Part shown: positions 7,732 through 10,337 of the stretch, in pieces
How positions within the stretch are numbered: position 1 is the first letter of the stretch
Layout: each line of letters begins with the position of its first letter
Assembly: GCA_004151065.3 (NCBI GenBank)
Contig: NWUY0304764564.1
Span: 1 to 10,337, forward strand
Length of the DNA stretch: 10,337 nucleotides
Reading direction: 5' to 3'
Source of the DNA: Larix sibirica
Lineage: Eukaryota; Streptophyta; Pinopsida; Pinales; Pinaceae
Position numbers and translations under genes: made by a program
Notes under the pieces: generated by a model
Databases searched by the model: none
Told to the model about the DNA's origin: nothing
The model's input: the letters and a program-made list of their open reading frames with translations, nothing else

Positions 7732-8036
7732 GAAAATATTTAGAAAAGGAATTTTCAAGTGTGACCCACCCAGTTAATCAGAACTCCTCGAGATTACAGC
7801 CTCTGCTCATATGAGAAAGCAGAGCATCAAGAATTGACAAAAAGCAGATTTTAGGTTTCGTTGACCCTTTCTTCTCCTACCCTTCTCTAATATCATCTCT
7901 TATGTATCTATCTATGTATTTCAATATCCTTTTGCTGGAAGTAGCCCAATGCTATACAATACAATATATATATATATATATATATATTCTAAATTGCACT
8001 ATTTAACTATTGCACCACTGGTCACATTAAATTTAA
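7732..8036. other. TSL intron DNA with a TA microsatellite
   Basis: No gene or element was recognised. An AT/TA dinucleotide tract occupies 7964-7987. Confidence 0.5.
7964..7987. repeat. (AT)12 microsatellite
   Basis: Uninterrupted AT dinucleotides. Confidence 0.95.
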
Positions 8037-8651
8037 ATATTCAAGAATACCTGTGATGAAGACAAAGGCTGCTATGCACAGAAACTATTCTTTGCAATAT
8101 TAGAGAAAAGTCTATTCCAATTAATATATAGACTGGATGAAGCTGTGGATGGACCAGTGCCTCTCAATAGCAGAAGAACTAGCAGTTTGGGAAAAGAAGT
8201 GAATAGCAAGCTGTTTGAGGTCTCAAACTCCATCTCCATTCATTATTCACAAGTAAATCAATGTGCCTTTGGCTATAACCAGAGGAACCTTCCTTACCTC
8301 CACTTTTCTGAAATAGCCATTGAGATATGCAAAACATAGGAACTGTTGTTAAAATACCCTGCCCTTATCAATGGGGAAAATCTCTGGAATAGCCACATGG
8401 AACCCTTTCACATCTTAATCATCAATCAGAAGCACTCTCTAAAGCCTCTCAACATAATATTTTGGATATTTTCATGGGCCACCATGTGCAGAGCTGTCTA
8501 TCATGTCCTTGTCCCACCTAAGTTGTATGATACAATGGATTTACCTAGTATAAAACTCCTCAATGGAATACCTTTCATGAATGACGAATCTCAATGGCGT
8601 GATGTTGTCAAATGTCTCTCTCTCTCTCACACACACACACATATATAGTGG
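8037..8651 (+). pseudogene. unrecognised plus-strand reading frame with one internal stop
   Basis: From the codon after a TAA at 8034-8036 to the CT/CA/TA repeat near 8650, one plus-strand frame stays open for about 204 codons with a single TAG at 8337-8339. Readable parts include LIYRLDEAVDGPVPLNSRR, SQVNQCAFGYNQRNLPYLHF before the stop, and GENLWNSHMEPFHILIINQ and NDESQWRDVVKCLS after it. Base composition is less AT-rich than the flanks. I do not recognise a family and cannot see a catalytic motif, signal peptide or clear membrane segment. The C-terminal end runs into the microsatellite, so the natural terminus is lost or lies elsewhere. It lies inside the TSL intron, antisense to it. It may be a decayed transposon gene, a retrocopy of a host gene, or chance. 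Confidence 0.35.
8614..8646. repeat. compound microsatellite (TC)n(AC)n(AT)n
   Basis: TC dinucleotides run to about 8628, AC dinucleotides to about 8640 and AT dinucleotides to 8646. Confidence 0.95.
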
Positions 8652-8935
8652 CATGGGTACATGTACCTGGGGTTTGATTTCTCAATCCCATACCAAGTAC
8701 TATACCCACGTACTAGAAATGTAGTCATGCGACTCATGCCAGTACCCCACAGTACCTTGCAATACCTCACTGTACCATGCCATATCCTAGAGAGTTAAGC
8801 CTTACTCCCTGTGTCTTTTCCCCTATAAAGGAAGACCTCTTCTTTGGGGAATGTAGCAATGAACAACCAATTCTCTCTTGAATGAAGTTGTCTCTTCTAC
8901 CTTCAAAACTTGAGAGAGATGACGATCCCAAGCTG
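8651..8935 (+). other. GTACC-rich segment followed by a TATA-containing, LTR-like stretch
   Basis: 8655-8770 repeats GTACC or TACC words many times and includes the palindrome GGTACATGTACC at 8656-8667. Further on, CCCCTATAAAGGAAG places a TATA box at 8824-8829. It is followed by a CT-rich run (CAATTCTCTCTTGAATGAAG) of the sort common near the end of plant LTRs. No matching second LTR, primer-binding site or gag was found, so the assignment to a solo LTR is tentative. Confidence 0.25.
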
Positions 8936-8965
8936 TAAGCAGTTATTGTCTGTCAAGTGTTACAG

Positions 8966-8988
8966 AAGACTAGACCGGATCTAGTCTT
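8966..8988. repeat. short perfect hairpin
   Basis: AAGACTAGA and TCTAGTCTT form a 9-bp perfect inverted repeat around the 5-base loop CCGGA. No T-run or known role is attached to it. Confidence 0.6.
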
Positions 8989-9084
8989 TTGCAGAAAGTC
9001 ATATTTGTGGGGTTTGAACATCGTAAGCAGATGAGTTATTGTTGGAATGGCCCCTTACAGACCACAGCTCATGGACAGGAGTTG

Positions 9085-9515
9085 ATGATGTCTGGTTTAC
9101 TCTTTTGGCTCAGGACAGACTACTAGCGTTCTATTCAGTGTACACATCGAAACCAGATTTCAGGGAGAAGTCATCTTTTGGATTGCTTGACTTCTTCACT
9201 ATCTGATGCAGATTAGATTGTTGTTGGTGATTTTAACATGGTTGAGTGGGAGGGTGATCGGACCGGTGGGGCTGGTGCTGTGGTTAGTGGTCTAAAGAAA
9301 CAAGCTTGGGTGCATTGTAAGCCTGTGCTTCAGCTCCAAAATCCCTACTGGAAGAAAAGATAATTTGATTATGGGGGTTGGTTCACTTGGTCCAATTTCA
9401 GACAGGAGAAGGGCAGAGTTCTGGGCGACAATAACCTATTTTGATGCATTGGCATGTTACAGGATCAGATCACCTGCCCATTCAGTCTGTTATCTCAATG
9501 GGACATGCAGTAGTG
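9085..9515 (+). mobile_element. LINE endonuclease-domain relic
   Basis: Plus-strand translation gives YSVYTSKPDFREKSSF in one frame (9132-9179). The next frame then carries SLSDAD, a stop at 9214-9216, IVVGDFNMVEWEGDRTGG (GDFN at 9226-9237) and, still in frame, GGWFTWSNFRQEKGRVL (about 9373-9425). These are the SVY.P, GDFN and TWSN motifs of the APE-type endonuclease at the start of plant LINE ORF2. That domain nicks target DNA to prime reverse transcription, and the GDFN aspartate and asparagine are active-site residues. A frameshift near 9185, the stop at 9214, a TAA near 9361 and a TGA near 9450 kill the frame. No reverse transcriptase follows in the remaining 800 bases, so this is a truncated or eroded piece. 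It lies opposite in strand to the LINE relic at 5940-6290 and is a separate insertion. Confidence 0.85.
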
Positions 9516-9830
9516 TTGACAACACTGGAATAAAGGTGACACTCTTTTGACAGCCAATCCTTGTTCATTGATGAGTTTGATTAATTAATGTGCAAATTTC
9601 TGGACAGTTTTGCCTCTGGTATATCACCTGCCCAATCAATTTTTTTTCTGCTCGACCCCGCACCCACTGCACTCAAGAGACCGATCAGAACACTAAAAAG
9701 AACCATATTATTAGCTGATCTTTCAGTTTCACACTTGTAGATCTGCAACCTAAACTGCAGACTTGAAGTGAACTAACACAGAATTACACTGAATTTTAGC
9801 TGATTTGGTATCCACAGTTTGAAGCTATGC
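9516..9830. other. TSL intron DNA, nothing recognised
   Basis: No LINE-like translation continues here and no other motif was found. A run of nine T residues lies near 9640. Confidence 0.4.
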
Positions 9831-10337
9831 TGCACAGGTACCTGGACCCAGGGGTAGGTTGCTCGTACCCGCACCGGGTACATGTACCCGTGTCCCGAAA
9901 CAGGATTCGGTATGTCTGGAACATCCCATAAAGAACCGGAGACGTGGCATGCATTGGGTACATCATGCCCTGAAAACAAAAGACATGGAACGCATTGGGA
10001 ATGTCCTACCCCATAAATGGGGACGTTAGGGGGACGTTTGCAGGGACTGTGGGTCTATTTTTGCCTAAACCAGCCAGAAACCAAGAAGAAGAGGGGGAGC
10101 AAGAGGTGGGGCCCCGTCCAAAAGCCCTAACACCATTTTCAACACACAAAAACACCCCCATTTACCTCATTTATATCCCAGCATTGAAGAAGGAGAGCAG
10201 TCCAGCAAGCAATGAAGGGAGACAGTCCAGCAGTCCAGCAGGTTCTAGAAAAGCAGTGCAGGGTCTGACAGTTGACTGACTCTTGAGTCCTTTTTTTTTT
10301 TAACCATGGGAACAGCAACCTCCCAAGGGTATATCCA
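9831..10337 (+). other. GC- and CpG-richer block of unknown nature
   Basis: This block differs in composition from the rest of the window and has at least six CpGs between 9862 and 9912. It contains many GTACC and GGGTA words and a 16-bp perfect palindrome CGGGTACATGTACCCG (9875-9890). It also holds three copies of CAGTCCAGCA (10198, 10223, 10231) and a T tract near 10290. A 94-codon plus-strand frame at 9995..10279 encodes a low-complexity, E-, P- and S-rich peptide. A 68-codon minus-strand frame lies at 9773..9979. Neither is a recognised protein. A TATA-like TTTATATCCC is near 10169. It may be the end of a younger transposon entering from outside the window. Confidence 0.3.
9875..9890. repeat. 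16-bp perfect palindrome
   Basis: CGGGTACATGTACCCG equals its own reverse complement. Its 12-bp core GGTACATGTACC also occurs at 8656-8667. Confidence 0.9.

Larger units (their letters stand above)
7322..10337 (-). other. TSL: TSL intron, at least 3 kb, running off the window
   Basis: The exon at 7160-7321 needs an upstream partner carrying the activation segment (around GTYWYLPPECF in the family). I did not find it in any minus-strand frame out to 10337. The intron therefore appears longer than 3 kb, unless the gene is truncated here. It contains a SINE, microsatellites, an unrecognised plus-strand frame, a LINE endonuclease relic and a GC-richer block, listed separately. Confidence 0.6.

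Noticed and set aside
9995-10279. 94-codon plus-strand frame as a protein gene
   Set aside because: The peptide is low complexity with no recognised domain. The run could be a leader or transposon sequence, so no CDS is called.

Overview
The window reads as nuclear DNA from a land plant, most likely a seed plant with a large, repeat-filled genome. The anchor is the 3' end of a TOUSLED-type (TSL) serine/threonine protein kinase gene on the minus strand. Two coding exons (7160..7321 and 6949..7050) are joined by a 109-bp GT-AG intron and end in a stop codon. Much of the rest is AT-rich DNA with decayed retrotransposon pieces, short duplications and microsatellites. A gymnosperm would fit the long repeat-filled intron and the degraded elements, but nothing here proves it. 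No bacterial-style operons, CRISPR arrays, rRNA or functional tRNA genes were seen.

Layout. About 181-600 is a diverged tandem repeat with a 53-68 bp step and a 115-132 bp higher-order unit. At 1055..1150 (minus) lies a relic chromodomain of the kind found at the end of Ty3/gypsy chromovirus integrases. From about 1190 to 4900 I see no intact gene. That stretch holds a pair of 45-bp repeats 1.2 kb apart, a minus-strand reading frame with one stop (2980..3285), a weak primer-binding-site-like motif near 4280, and a 72-75 bp tandem duplication (4721..4867). These could all be parts of one eroded minus-strand LTR element, but that is inference. 5317..5590 is a duplication whose two copies each carry a GA microsatellite. 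5940..6290 (minus) is a LINE reverse transcriptase relic with readable QG and FADD motifs.

6949..7321 are the TSL exons. The TSL intron upstream of them runs to at least the right edge of the window, more than 3 kb, with no further kinase exon visible. Inside it are a tRNA-derived SINE (7520..7720) with a perfect 11-bp target-site duplication, a 204-codon plus-strand frame with a single stop (8037..8651, unrecognised), a compound microsatellite, a short TATA-containing segment, a LINE endonuclease relic on the plus strand (about 9085..9515), and a CpG-richer block at the right edge.

Only TSL appears functional. The kinase is expected to act in the nucleus on chromatin and histone metabolism. 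The other elements are passengers, so there is no multi-gene system to describe. The least explained pieces are the 8037..8651 frame and the GC-rich right edge, with its 16-bp palindrome echoed 1.2 kb away.
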